Shown here: in pieces, positions 47,826 to 59,712 of the stretch
Layout of the letters: every line of letters starts with the position of its first letter
Position numbering within the stretch: position 1 is the stretch's first letter
The notes under the pieces: model-generated
Seen by the model: the letters and a program-made list of their open reading frames with translations, nothing else
The model's database searches: none
What the model was told of the DNA's origin: nothing
Position numbers and translations under genes: made by a program
NCBI GenBank assembly: GCA_015847255.1
Contig: JADLZK010008568.1
Coordinates: forward strand, 1 to 64,000
Source of the DNA: Hyparrhenia diplandra
Taxonomy: Eukaryota; Streptophyta; Magnoliopsida; Poales; Poaceae
Direction of reading: 5' to 3'
DNA length: 64,000 nucleotides

Positions 47826-48414
47826 AGGGAGGGAGAGGGAGATGGGGAGCGAGAGAGAGAGAGACCCATCCAATCTAATTTTTGTAGGAATTAATCTACT
47901 CAAGAATCTGGATAAGAAGAAAAAAAAAAAAGAAGGCGACACGATATTTGTTCGGCAGTCAGTGTTCATTAGTTGATCTAAATTTGTTTGATAGTGTGTT
48001 GTCTATGTATTATGCGGACTAAAGAAGGCGACTCCTCGTGCCTGGTGAGTTAGTGATATGCTTTGTCATGCCTTGTAAATTCTGCAAAATTCTGTCCTGC
48101 AAGGAAGATGTCCTGCAAAACCTTTAAATTCTTTTTGAATTGTCATCAACGCTTCATTCTGTTAGCTTCCTATTCAAATTACCTTTTGTCTTATTAGCTT
48201 CCTGTAAAATCTTCAAACTACTATACTTCTTGTTCTGCAACTTATTATAGGTGAATTTAGCGTACTTTTCCAATCTTTACTTCCTAAAATTAGTTTTGTC
48301 TTCAATTCTTAGGAAGCTGGAAATGCTATGATGCAAAGTCCAAAAAAATAAAGAGAGAGAAAGAAGAGCACACATGTCTATTCAGTTAGAAGTCAGCATA
48401 ACCAACAGACAGAC
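47291..48414. other. Intergenic DNA with a GA microsatellite
   Basis: No gene. It contains a GA-rich simple repeat (about 47786-47864: a pure GA run, then GGGA units, then GA again) and otherwise AT-rich DNA. Confidence 0.6.
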
Positions 48415-48925
48415 CTTTGGATCAAACAAGTTGCTTTGTAAAGATAGGATTACTAACTTTGGCTTCGCTTAAAATATGACTTCAAATGTTGACACTTCGA
48501 ATACATATGATTTTGAGTATTTTAATTCATTTGGCATCTAATTACATGTATTTCTTCCAAAGTACGTGACCCTTTCACCCATCTTTCTTTTACCATGACT
48601 TTTCCTTGGTTACGAGAAAAAAAAAAAAAGCCTGGCCAGCTGTTCGTGGGCGTGCCTCCTTGGCTGCCCGTAGCCTTGGCTTGGCCATGCCTGTGCTGGA
48701 ACGAGAGAAAGTCACGTGAATCTCTCGTAGGTGCTGGCAAGGAGGAGCGATAGATGGTATTTTACAGAATGGTAAAACAGTAAATACAGAAATATATATG
48801 TATTCTTAATTTCTGAATGAATTATACTCGAAATCACATGTATTCTGAAGTGTCAACGTTTGCAGTCATATTTTAGCGAAGTCAACATTAGGAATCCTAT
48901 TTTTATGAAGTCACTTGTTTGGAGT
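48415..48925. mobile_element. Foldback-type element with about 100 bp inverted repeats
   Basis: Left arm about 48425-48535 and right arm about 48800-48915 are inverted copies: aataggatt..ctaa.gttgacttcgct, aaaatatgact.caaa.gttgacacttc and gaatacat.tgatttt read alike on opposite strands with a few mismatches. The centre (48600-48740) holds unrelated GC-richer DNA with an A run. This is the form of a Mutator-like MITE or Pack-MULE. I could not fix the ends or a 9 bp duplication. Confidence 0.65.
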
Positions 48926-49140
48926 CATATAATATAATCCACCAAACAGATTTGTATTTAGCTCGATTCATAAAGTTTTTTAATTTATCTTCTATCTATA
49001 TCTAAATTTACATCTATATCTATATATATAATGTATATAAGGCACAAGTTGTAAACTAAATTTACCTCAACAATCAGGGAAGGTCACCAAGCCGCCGAAC
49101 ACCAGGGCATATGCCCCTTCCCTGACTGTGGGCACCTAGG

Positions 49141-50133
49141 CTGGGAATGTATGGTAGGGAGTATGTCATGGACAGGATGTACATGCTAGTTTTCAAAAAA
49201 CGACTACGACGAGACAGGTCAATGCAGCAATAAACCCCCTGCGAGGTGGAAAGAGGATTTCAAGTCGAACTTTGTCTTTGGTGTAGAGTCGCCGGTAGCA
49301 ATATTCTAGAAGTGCTCCCACATACTCGTAGGCACTATGGCGGCTGTCTCTACACGTAAAACTCATTGAGCATGCCTGGTAGTAGATCACCATGTGCGGC
49401 TACTGATCATGCTCGCGCCTTGTTGAAGGGAGCATCCTCCGAGATGATGTCATCTAAGATTGTAGCACAGATGTCCCGAACAGTACACTTGGAGGCCGTG
49501 ATGAAGAACCTTTTGACATCATATCAATTCTGTCTCTCATATCTTTTTAGCTTCCTCCATCGTTCTCTCCCTGCTTGTGCCTCGCCAACACACGAGCATC
49601 CACGAAATAATCCTTAAGCCCCTTTGTGTCTGGGTGACAAGACAATAAACACGCCGGGCGCATTTTGATGCACCCACGCAGACGAACATGATCACCATGG
49701 CAGCTTTGAGCGGTTGTCCGCCAAGAAGCTTTAGCCACCACGCACCTGGGGCCGATCGCCACGGAAGACCAAGTTCAGCAGGTGCCTCAACCATAGCTCA
49801 TTGTCCCCGCTTTGGAGAAGGCAGTGATGGTATCCTGCCCGCCCAGGTGGACAAGCACGAACGGCGCCCGAAGGCCATGAGCTCGTGGCCAGGCTCAGAA
49901 GCGCGGACCGCCAGGTGTCCCAAAGACGAAGATGGCCACGGAGTCGGGCCGACAGTGTATGCAAGCCAAAGGACGGTGCACAGGAACCAATTGAGCTGCG
50001 CCTCCGCATACGCGCGAAGAGGAAGAGGAAGACTTGCAGGAAAAGGCTGAGGAGGATCATGAAGTGGATCTCCCACGTGTTCCACAGCTCTTGGACGACA
50101 GGCACCAAGCTGAGACTGAGAGAGAGCATCCAT
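49141..50133 (-). pseudogene. DUF4220/DUF594 gene fragment, copy D
   Basis: Matches the 5' half of copy A (24960-25922) from the start codon to MYILSMTYSLP and then stops at a junction with unrelated DNA at about 49140. Many one- and two-base indels break the frame: VVQELWNTWEIHFMILLSLF is in one frame, HLGGQD..SLPS in others, and RDSRHSAYEYVGALLEYCYR in another. The downstream LINE and block Y are nearly identical to those beside copy A, so this is the same duplicated unit with a much more damaged coding part. Confidence 0.87.
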
Positions 50134-50199
50134 GGATTAGTAATGAGTTCATCACAGCCTACGTTATTTATGTTGCTGTCAATTTTTTATAGATAATTC

Positions 50200-51199
50200 T
50201 CCTTCTTGGACAGGGTTGCTTTGGGCTATGCAAGCAGCCCATATGGGCATTAGAGGATCATTTGGATTGGTACTAGCTTAGCCATTGTCTATTGGCCTAG
50301 AACATGAAGTCATATATGATGTTTGGGATGGTGAGACCATAATGTTAACCTTCAGAAGGAATTTCTCTAGTAGTACTATGGGTTTATGGCAGGAGCGAAG
50401 TAGTCTAGCTGATCGTTGACATTTGCCTCTCTGAAGAGGAAAATCATATTCTATGGAATTTTACTTCTACAGGTATGCCTTGTATGCTGTGATTAATCAT
50501 AGAAGGCCTATCCCAAGCTTTGTAAATTCAATTTGGCAGATTGGTATTCCACCGAGAGTGCAGTTTCTCCTGTGGCTTTTGTCAAATAATCGTTTGACTG
50601 CTAGAGATAATTTAGGTCAAATAAAGGAAGTTGATGACCCTTCTTGTATCTTCTGCAATGAGAAGGAGTCGATCACACATTTGTTCTTCGATTGCTGCTT
50701 GACTAGATATTTTGGTTGGTGATTTCAGATTTACTGAGTCAAGAGTTTGGTAGATATTTTGAATCGACAGCTAGGTTCTGGGTAGCGAATAAGTGACATA
50801 AACTCACTAATATTGTTTCCTCGTCTGTGCTTTGGTCTATTTGGAAATTGAGAAATGAGATCTTTTTTTTGAGGGGAGTGGGATGAAGAAGATATACTGA
50901 TATGGTTTGTCGGGATGTTGAGGAGATGGATAATGTGTGTTGTTCAAGCAGGACCTGGGGCTGCAATTGGGAGAGTGCACAAGAAGACCGGAAATCAAGG
51001 CATGCCTACCACCTCAACTCCAGTGGAGGACAGAGGAAGTGGAGAATACATCATCAAGGTGGAGCAATGAGATGTTCGTCTCTCGGTTTTCACAAATACG
51101 TGCAGCTTTGGCTCAACCTGATGTGCTTCTGGATGTTACTAGACTTTCTATGATTTCTGATGGCATATGCCAGACTCAGGATTAAAACCATGTTAAACG
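50200..51199 (+). mobile_element. LINE ORF2 fragment, copy 3
   Basis: Nearly identical to 25985-26985: YAVINHRRPIPSFVNSIWQI, PRVQFLLWLLSNNRL, CIFCNEKESITHLFFDC. It differs by scattered substitutions and a short T-run/GGG expansion at about 50868. It shares the stop codons of copy 1, so it was already dead when duplicated. Confidence 0.8.
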
Positions 51200-52780
51200 T
51201 TTTGCTTTTTGTAAATACAAAAGCAGGGGTAGCCTTCTATTTTGTTAGAGAATGGAACAAAGTTCCAGCCTCCGTCAATGATAACACTCATCGTGATCCG
51301 CATGGCCTAGAGAACATGAAGTCATATATAAGTTATTATTTTTTTTGTGGAGAAATTTGTACATACCATTATTCAAATTGGATTATTTATAGTATCAAAC
51401 TTTTCATTCCTAATACAGTGCCTATTCTAATAATTAGATATATACTCCATAATATCTATTCTGAACAAGACGGATCGGAAAATAGAACTCGTGTCAATTT
51501 TAAAGTCCCCACAATGATTTTTAACAGTTGATTCCACCATGACCAAGAAGGGTTGGAGTGTTGTGTCGTGAGGAGGGATGTATATATATATAAATAATAC
51601 GTGGCATGCAGCAGATCAAATGATTTCAAATGCATGGCTAAAGTCAAAATAGTCACACATATAGTAGAGTTGAAAGAAAGGTGCTCCTCACATTCAGTAT
51701 TTGTTATAAGGAAGAAGAAGATGTCATATTATAATTAATTGACGGCTGTTTGAAATTTCCACTCCAAAGAAACTACTTGCACCAATTTGCAAATAAAAAA
51801 TGAAGGAACATGTAGTTGCATGCTGCAATACCTTTGTTTATCCATCAGATGGCCGCCGCCCGCTCCTGTGCCGTTTACCATTGGCCTCATTTCAATGTCA
51901 GGTACAGGAAAAACACTACAGAAGGTGTTGCACTGTTGGCTTGCAGTGGTAAGTAATACCCTGAAATGATAAGTGATTCACAAGCAGTTTGCTAAGATGC
52001 TTTGCCGGTGGTTGTTAAGATGCTTGCTTGGATAGAGAGAAAATGCCGGTACATTAAAGATTCACGTAGAATTGATATCTTTAATTTGTGGACCCGCTAT
52101 GTTAATCCCCACTTAATAATCTCAATGATTTACATACCAATGACGTACAGTAGAGCAATATAGTGACATTAACTTGAATTGCGCTGTGGGTCCTTAAACT
52201 TTTACCTACATCCATATATAATATGGCATGCTTTAGTTTAAGGTTTTACCGAGTTTATTTTTCATACACACTTTATCAACTCCATCAATACCTCGGATAC
52301 CAGAGACTAATATAATTTATAGTATGATTGAGAACGCGTGGATGTGAATCAATATATGCTTTCCATGCATGTGCCGAGCAGACATAAAATTCTTTGCTTG
52401 CGGTCAGAGCAGGGCAAAGCAGGCCTAGATCAATGCTGCTTGCCTGCTGGCGTATATTATTATTCAGGCTGATCCTCAGAAGTAGAGCATAAATGCTTCC
52501 GCTTAATATGGATTGGCAAACTTCGGTATATATTGAGATAACATGCATTAAGCCTGCTCGTCCAACAGGACAAATCACCTATACTTCTGGACTAATTTGC
52601 ATTACATTTGGCAAGCTTAGGTCTAATTTACATGGATGTATTATAAATGCAATTACCATTTTATCCTTCTTGATACCAAACTAAAGTATCGCAAACCTTA
52701 ATATATTAGAATTCTTCTGTCAGATAAGCTACAATCTTACCATCGATGTATTAACTGTTCAAAGACCTTGCAGTCGATGG
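51200..52780. repeat. Array block Y, copy 3
   Basis: Nearly identical to 26986-28578 over its whole length, including the tatatatataaataatacgtg run and the region ending ccttgcagtcgatggctcca. No gene supported. Confidence 0.88.
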
Positions 52781-53937
52781 CTCCATTTCGCCGAGCGGGT
52801 TTTCAGCAGCCGGATGGCAGGCGGCAGCTAGACCTTGGCATCCTTGTCTTAGGAACCGCGGATGGGATGGCGGAACCGGTAGGTTTGGCAGCGACTGTAG
52901 GTCAGGTTTAATTAATTGCTGCTACGACTTAAAGATTTACTCAGGTGCTGACCTATTTTTAATTAATTAACTTTCCACCAAAAATTAATGGTGAATCCTT
53001 TGCAGTTGCAGGCCAGTCTGAGCTTAATTGTGCAGATCCACCCGCGTGGCCAATAAAGCTTATTGCATAGTACAGCACATTTGATCGAGTCAGAGTTGAA
53101 GCTTCAAGGTGAGAACAGAATACAGAAGAATACCTCATCTACTTGTTCAATCGCAATTTACAAATATATATTCAGTGAATGCCAATGTTAGTTCCTAAAA
53201 AGTAACAATATATGGCATTGCAATTTGCAATATAGGATGCCTTCTTCCAAGTTCCAACTGCTAGTGATGTTTAATCTCCCTTCCCTTCCTTGGTCCGTTT
53301 CTGCCAGTTTCTCAAACCGGCAAAGCCAGTGTCTTTGAAAAGCTTAGCCGAGTACATTTGGCTTGCCCGAAACTATGCAAACCGGCCTACTGAATCTGGA
53401 TAAGCTGATTACCTGTCTACAGCCAAAAATTGCTGTCAACAGCACGATCGTCCAGACGGCCACACACAGAACTACCCATGCAAGCATGAACCAGACCCTT
53501 TTTTTTTTTTTTTTGTATCCAAGCAGTTCCATTTTCATTCACATATATAATAGCACAATAAGAGTAATTGTTTACAACAATGTTGAAATAATTAAACATA
53601 CAAGAAGAAAACGCACACTATAACAGTATTTTTTTTACAACAATAACGTTGAAATAATAAAACATACAAGAAGACAACGCACACTATAACAGTATTTGAC
53701 AAGCAGACAACTATTCAGTACTAGTTGGTATCTATTCCATCCGAACAATCAGAGGAGATGGAACTTGGTGCCGGAGAGTCCAGGTAGCTACATATATGTG
53801 TCTGGTAGTTATTGGTGCTGATGGATGACGGAAACAATAAAGAATTCATAATCATAATAGAGACCAAATCTCTTGGTACGTCTGCTGGACAGTGGCACGG
53901 CCAGCTCAATTTAAGGAGCTCGATCAACCATCAGGAG
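52781..53937. repeat. Array block X, copy 3
   Basis: Third copy of block X. It carries two tandem copies of an acataca-agaagacaacgcacactataacagtatt motif (about 53597-53635 and 53663-53697) and a T run at 53499-53514, and leads straight into the 3' end of DUF594 copy F. Confidence 0.85.
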
Positions 53938-54032
53938 CTAGGGTGGCGGCATGAAAGGACCAAGGTAATACATGAGTACGAGAACATGTGTGACGAACTC
54001 ACCACCGGTGCTTAGATGCTCATAGTGGAAAC
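53938..54032 (-). pseudogene. DUF4220/DUF594 gene, copy F, last 30 codons only
   Basis: The minus strand encodes FHYEHLSTGGEFVTH and MYYLGPFMPPP then stop, as at the end of copy B. It is cut at 54033 by the LTR of the plus-strand Gypsy element. The rest of the gene, if it survives, would lie beyond the nested elements, outside the window. Confidence 0.88.
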
Positions 54033-54745
54033 TGTTGGGGAGCAGGTCCCGGCGGTGCAGGCGGAGGTGTTCGCGGCAGGGTGAGCGCGCGGGATTCGGA
54101 GCTAACAAACTGATTTCGTAACTGTTTTTCAGGAAAAGGAAGAAAAGCCCTCGCCTCCGCCGGCAGAGCAGGCGGAGGCGTCCGCGCCCGTTGAACGGCT
54201 CATATGCGTGAACCGGTCTCCCTGACCCCGCAACGATCGCGGAGGTCGGCACCTCCGCATACCTTCCTCGGCGCGCAGAGCGGAGGCGGCCTGAAACCGA
54301 AACCTCGTTGGAGCCGCCGGCCGCTGCGAAGGTGATCGTCACCTCCGCATACCTTCCTCGGCGCGCAGAGCGGAGGCGGTGGAGATCCAGAACCCTGCTG
54401 GAGCCGCCGGAGCCGCGAAGGTGAGGCCGTGAGGGTTGCCTGACCCGTGGACCCGATGAAGGAGAGACATTGCTTGAACATGAGAATACGCAAAGGGCCC
54501 AAGCGGCGTGTAAATATAGGGGAATATGCCGGGAATATTAGAGGGCAAATTTGTAATCTCGCATCTCGGCAAATGTAAGGCTATAAATAAGGAGGAGTCC
54601 TCCCCTAATAGGGAGGTTGGTGAATTCCATTTATGGAGTATTATTACAACTTACCCAACTACTAGTGCTTGTATCATTTCCATTCTCCCTCGTGGCTCCG
54701 CCCGAGCAGAGGTGTCTCACCGTGTCGGGAACCCCAAACCCAACA
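54033..54745 (+). repeat. 5' LTR of the plus-strand Gypsy element
   Basis: 713 bp with TG..CA ends. It contains two copies of a block reading acctccgcataccttcctcg then gcgcgcagagcggaggcgg (about 54261-54300 and 54341-54380), each followed by a tggagccgccgg motif. The right half is AT-richer, with a TATAAATA-like site at about 54583. Confidence 0.85.
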
Positions 54746-54782
54746 TTTGCGCCCACCGTGGGGCCCCGGACAGAAAAAGACC

Positions 54783-56635
54783 ATGGCTCCACAAAAGAGA
54801 AAAGGAACTACCACGAGAGCAAAGGCCCCCCACCAAAGAATGCCCGACCCAGCGAAGCACGAGGAGTACCTACGCCACGGCGGAAGAAGACCCTCCGCTC
54901 GACGAGGAACAACGGAGGGAGGAGGAACAAGGCGGAGATGCAGAAATAGCGGGAACGGGAGACGGGACCCCTACCCAATCGCAGGAGTTACGCTAGCCCC
55001 CCGGCCTCGCTCCAGATTGCAGCAGAAAGGGATAGAGCAGCAGCCGCCACACGGAGGTCCTCAAGGCACAAGCAGGCCTCCGCAAGAAGCGGAATAACAG
55101 AGCGGCATAGCTGGCGCTATTGCAAAGCGGAGATTCAAAGCATGCATTCGCCAATCAACCTCCGCCAGCTCGGCCAGCAGTAATCACTCCCCCTATTCCC
55201 GTCCCCAGTCACACGGCAATGAGCCTCGATCCAGAGGTCTCGCCCAAGCCCCTGACTGTCCGTGATGTAACACGAGACCGAGGAGCTTTCGATCCCAAGT
55301 CTCCGCTATCGGAGGGCATACAGCGAACACCATGGCCAACCAGATACAAGCCCACCCAACTCCTGAAATTCAATGGGAAAACAGATCCACATCAGTTCAT
55401 AATGAGCTATGAGGCAAAGAAGTGGCCTCGGCCGGAGGCAATGATATCAGATCGGGCGAAGGCCTTCATAATTGCCGCAGAGGGAGATGCCCCGGCTCGG
55501 TACTCCATGCTGAAACCCAAAGACGATATACTAATGGGAGAACCTCCGCGACGAAATACTAGAGAACTTCAAAGGGGCTGAGCGCGCAGTCCGCCACCTC
55601 CATGGACCTATTTCAGTGCAAGCAAGGCTACAACGAACCGCTGAAGGACTACTTTCAGAGATTCCTACAGCTCAAAGCGAAGGCCCCCGATGTGCCCGAT
55701 CAGGTGGCTATAGATGCGACCATCGAGGGCTCCGCCTCGGGGCCATTCGCCGGAACCGCACGAAAAGAAGCCAAAAACAATGCATGAGCTATGCGAACAG
55801 TTCGAGATCCGGATCCGATCGACGAAGATTATCTGAGGAGACTAGAAGAATAGAACTTAGAAAGGCAAAGCAAACAAAGGGCAACAAAAGAACCAAGAAG
55901 CGGAGCCTCAGCAAAGAAGAACCCAAGCAAAGATCGGGGACAGCAAGTCCCGACGATGGCTCAAGCGGCGGAGCCAGGACAACAAATAAGAACGCCCGGG
56001 GAGCAAGGCCTCCCGACAACCAAAAACCGTATCAAGGAAAAGGACCCCTAAGAACTGGAACAGAGGCCCAAGAAAACAATTCTGTGCGATACATGGCGAA
56101 GAGAAAGGTCACTATACAAGAGATTGCCCGATCATCCAACAGGAAAGGGACAAGGCACTCAAGAACCTAGCAAGCCCACCCGCCATAAACCAAACCCCAC
56201 GGCCCGGCAAGGGAAATCAACAATTCCTACACTTACACACGCATGGAGCCTTCAAGAAGCCCGGAACCAAAGCATCGCCAGTATTGCCCAATCTATCCTT
56301 CCCTAACCTCAAACCAAGTGCACCCATCGACCCTGGCAAACGCCTATTACCCCAGCTTCCTCCCGGCATGGAGGCCTTCGCCCCCACCGCCAGTTCATAA
56401 TTACTCCTCGGGGTCAAGCATGTCGTACTCAAACCCAAGGCAACACCTAACCTATGTCGAAACTGGATTACCCCAACACACTAACAGACAGACAGTCAAC
56501 CAGGTCTCGAACCAGAGTCTGCCACCACCTCCGCCCGGACCCCCGCCCAGCGCTCCCATGAAAAACGAGCCTAACCCCAAAACCAATACAACCCCCATGC
56601 CCCCTTGCCTTCCATCGGAACCATAATGCCTATCA
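54783..56635 (+). mobile_element. gag region of the plus-strand Gypsy element (frameshifted)
   Basis: Starts MAPQKRKGTTTRAKAP, 38 bases after the LTR. The gag core is at about 55340-55790 (TQLLKFNGKTDPHQFIMSYE, APARYSMLKP, MDLFQCKQGYNEPLKDYFQR), followed by a basic, Pro-rich tail. At least three frames are needed to follow it. Confidence 0.85.
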
Positions 56636-56736
56636 CGGAGGTTCATCGATAGAATATGAAACCAAGAAACAGAAAAAAGGATCACCTCCGCTTTGGTCAA
56701 TAACGTGGCAGTGCAGCCCTCGGTCAGGTTTGGGGA

Positions 56737-57140
56737 ATGGTCGAAAGCACCCCCATAACCTTCTCGAAAGCAGATCTAAAATCGGAGAGCTACCCGCACG
56801 TTGATGCTATGGTGATAGAAACAAATGTAGCAACATGGGAAATGAAAAGAGTACTTGTGGACACAGGAAGCTCCGCAGACATAATCTTCGCCAACGCCTT
56901 CGACAAGATGAATTTCAACAGAACCGATTCAGCCATCCGACTCACCTCTCATAGGGTTTGGTGGAAGACAAGTGCGGCGTTGGGAAAAATAATCTTGGTG
57001 TGTCCTTCGCGGGCCGAAAAAAGCGCCCGTAAGTAGTACATAACCTTCGACATCGTGGATGTCTACTCCCCGTACAACGCAATCTTCGGGAGGGGATTCA
57101 CAAACAAGTTCAATGCGGCAATACACATGGGATACTTGTG
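56737..57140 (+). mobile_element. Protease region of the plus-strand Gypsy element
   Basis: Carries VLVDTGSSADIIFANAF (aspartic protease active site), then after a frame change DIVDVYSPYNAIFGRGFTNK, both typical of the Gypsy protease-RT linker. Confidence 0.85.
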
Positions 57141-57349
57141 TATGAAGATGCCAGCGCTACACGGAATCATAACAGTATACGGAAGCCAGAAAGAAGCCAG
57201 AAACATAGAAAAGGCAATATACCGCGCACACAGAAATGTCAATTCGGTACAAAAAGGAAGCGAAGGCCCAGAACCGCCCGATATGAAAAAAGAGCAAACA
57301 AGCGCCAAGGGCCAAGAAAGAACAAAGAAAATAAGAGTAGATGATGATC

Positions 57350-58036
57350 CAGATCACACAAGTCAATCGGCCGAGGACCTATCGCCAGAGGAGGAGGAAG
57401 AACTGACAAAGCTCCTCATCAAAAACAAAGAAATTTTCGCATGGTCAGCAGCAGACCTCCGAGGAGTCGATAGAGACACAATCGAGCACGCCCTAGACAT
57501 CAATCCCAACATGAGACCAAAAAAAGCGGCGATGAGGAAAATGTCCAAAGACAGAGTATTAGCGGCACAAGCGGAGGTCCGAGGCTACTTGACGCCAAGG
57601 TCATCCGCAAGGTCAAATACCGCATTGGCTCGCAAATGTAGTTCCGTGCCAAAAAGACCTCCCAAGCAAAATGAGGATGTGTATAGACTTCACAGATCTC
57701 AACAAAGCGACTAAAAAAGACAACTACCCACTCCCAAGAATAGACACCTCCGTCGACAAAGCAACAGGGTGTCGGAGATTCTCGTTCTTTGGATTGCTAT
57801 TCGAGGATATCACCAAATATGGCTGAGAAAAGAGGGCGAAGAAAAAACCAGCTTCACAACACCATTCGGAACATATTGCTTCGTCGAGAATGCCGAGGGC
57901 TCGAAAAACGCGGGGGCGACCTTCGCCAGAATGATAGGCAAAGCCTTGACAGGTCAACTACGCAAAAATATGATAGCATATGTCGACGATCTCATAGTAA
58001 TGAGCAAGAAAGAGCAGGATCACACCCTCGACTTAT
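57350..58036 (+). mobile_element. Reverse transcriptase of the plus-strand Gypsy element, truncated
   Basis: RT N-terminal pieces (ALDINPNMRPKKAAMRKMS), DNYPLPRIDTSVDKATG, EEKTSFTTPFGTYCF, ATFARMIGKAL and the catalytic YVDD motif at about 57980. The reading is broken by frameshifts near 57600 and 57715 and ends at 58036 where the minus-strand element begins. Confidence 0.88.
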
Positions 58037-59699
58037 TGTTGACGTTTCTTAACGCACACGCAGATAAATCCGCAAAGCGCCACGAAATTGTCATTGTAGC
58101 TTTCACTCGAAAATATTCAGTGGTATCGTATTTTCCACGAGGAACGGAGGTACTCTCTCCTAACTAGTTCGCCCAAGGACACACACGACCAAAGATGGGG
58201 AGGATTAGCGAGAAGGATTCATACACCTTTAAGGTCTATGGTTAGCCGATCTCCAAAGCTACTTGTTCGCCGAGCACCGCCCACGCCCAAAGAACGATTG
58301 TCCAGGCAATTAGCACTGCGCCACACCGAATGTGGGGGATTTCAAGGGACGGACAAGGCTTGTCACGACCAACCCGCCTACCCCTCAACCGTGGGATGCG
58401 CCACAAAAAAGATAGAAAACCGCTAGCCCAAACACCACGTCTCACGCTAGTGATTATCACTCCGGTGTTTGCCGGGTTCCCCGGTCAAAGGGTTCCACCA
58501 CTAGAGTTCCGCCCGAAGGAACGACTATCAATCCCGCAAACAAGTAGATAAATCGTGGATAAACAAAAGACAGTAAAGATTATCAGAACCGTGGAAGCTT
58601 ACTTAGCCAAGATCCCGTTAAGGAGCCAAGTCCGAATCCACCGAGGTACAAGGTTGGGGAGACACCGACAAGTCCGGCGCTTCCCCGCTCTCAGCCCTTC
58701 ACATCTCTCCTCCGCCCGATCTCTCTACTACTAATGAGGGGCCTAAGCCCATTGGAGTGAAGGGGTAGAGTAGGGGAGAGCTCTCTTAGAGGAGAGGGAG
58801 AGACTCTTCCTTGGAATGGTGTGTGTGTTGAATGAGGGGGAGAGAGCCTCCTTTTATAGGTAGAGGAGAGGGGGCTCTTTGGAAGATGGCCATCCCCACA
58901 TGGAAGGAGCAAAACCGACCTTGGAACACCTTCTTAATCAGCCCAAACCGACCAACCAACGTTGGCAACACACTTTTTGGAAAGTAATGAACCGCCTCGA
59001 GAAGGATGGGCCCGACCGCCTCAGGGGCGGTGCTTGCGCGCACCCAAAGGTGCGGGCGCACCAGGATCAGGCCCGTTTTGGCTGAAACTTTGCAGGAGTG
59101 CGTGGGCCTCGGAGTAAGCTTCGTTTTGATTTGTTAGATCACTGAAACCGATTTCGTATGAGAAAGTTATGCCCAAAATACTAAACCCATGTCCTGCGGC
59201 CCAAGATGATTTCATGTTGGATTTGGGCCTCGACTTCTTGGGCTTGTTTTATGGATTTCTTCACCGGCCACACATTGAACTGTACTCCTATGCACTTAAT
59301 GTACCACCTCGCCAAAGTTGGGCTGATTCGGCACCAAAGTGGGTGCGGGCGCACCTTAGGGTGCAAGCGCAAGACCCGTCCCGGCTCTACTGAGCTCGGG
59401 GCTTTGGTAGGTGGGCTGTGTTGAGTCTCAAAAGTCATGCCACGCCATTTGCTTGGTTTGGTTTGCATCATGTTGGACTCATTTCCATTGGGGTGAAGGA
59501 TGTTCTAAAGTATGCTTTCCCAAAAGGCACATTTTGTGCCTTTTTCACTTGTTTCTTATATAAATCTGCACAATAATAAATTGGACACTACAAGTGGAAA
59601 TATGTGAGTTATAAATGTATATGAGTATGATAATGTATAGTTTCACCCCCTTTATGGTAGTAAGTTGACGGGAAAATATGTCGTTGGTGACCGTCAACA
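58037..59699 (-). repeat. 3' LTR of the minus-strand element, 1663 bp
   Basis: The ends are TGTTGACG / CGTCAACA, an 8 bp perfect inverted pair. It contains two GC-rich stretches with gtgcgggcgcacc (about 59050 and 59342). Five bases before it read cttat, the expected target duplication, but the partner is outside the window. Confidence 0.82.
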
Positions 59700-59712
59700 A
59701 ACTCCCCCAAGC
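59700..59712 (-). other. Polypurine tract of the minus-strand element
   Basis: The minus strand reads GCTTGGGGGAGTT directly before the LTR start TGTTGACG. This fixes the element's orientation and marks the LTR at 58037-59699 as the 3' LTR. Confidence 0.75.

Larger units (their letters stand above)
54033..58036 (+). mobile_element. Ty3/Gypsy element, 5' part, cut in its reverse transcriptase
   Basis: 5' LTR 54033-54745 (TGTTGGGGAG..CCCAACA), a primer-binding region reading tttgcgcccaccgtgggg, gag from the ATG at 54783, protease with VDTGSSADII, and RT with YVDDLIVMSKK. RT is cut shortly after at 58037 by another element. Frames are interrupted by several indels. The integrase, 3' part and 3' LTR must lie past the window's right end. 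Insertion was into DUF594 copy F. Confidence 0.9.

Noticed and set aside
47786..47864. GA/GGGA repeat as a possible CRISPR-like or satellite array
   Set aside because: It is a simple microsatellite of 2-4 bp units without spacers. The window is plant nuclear DNA, where CRISPR is not expected.
17100..54032. The DUF594 array plus the FDM-like gene as a new functional system
   Set aside because: There is no shared strand-level arrangement or common regulation, and all DUF594 copies are broken. Proximity alone does not support a joint system.
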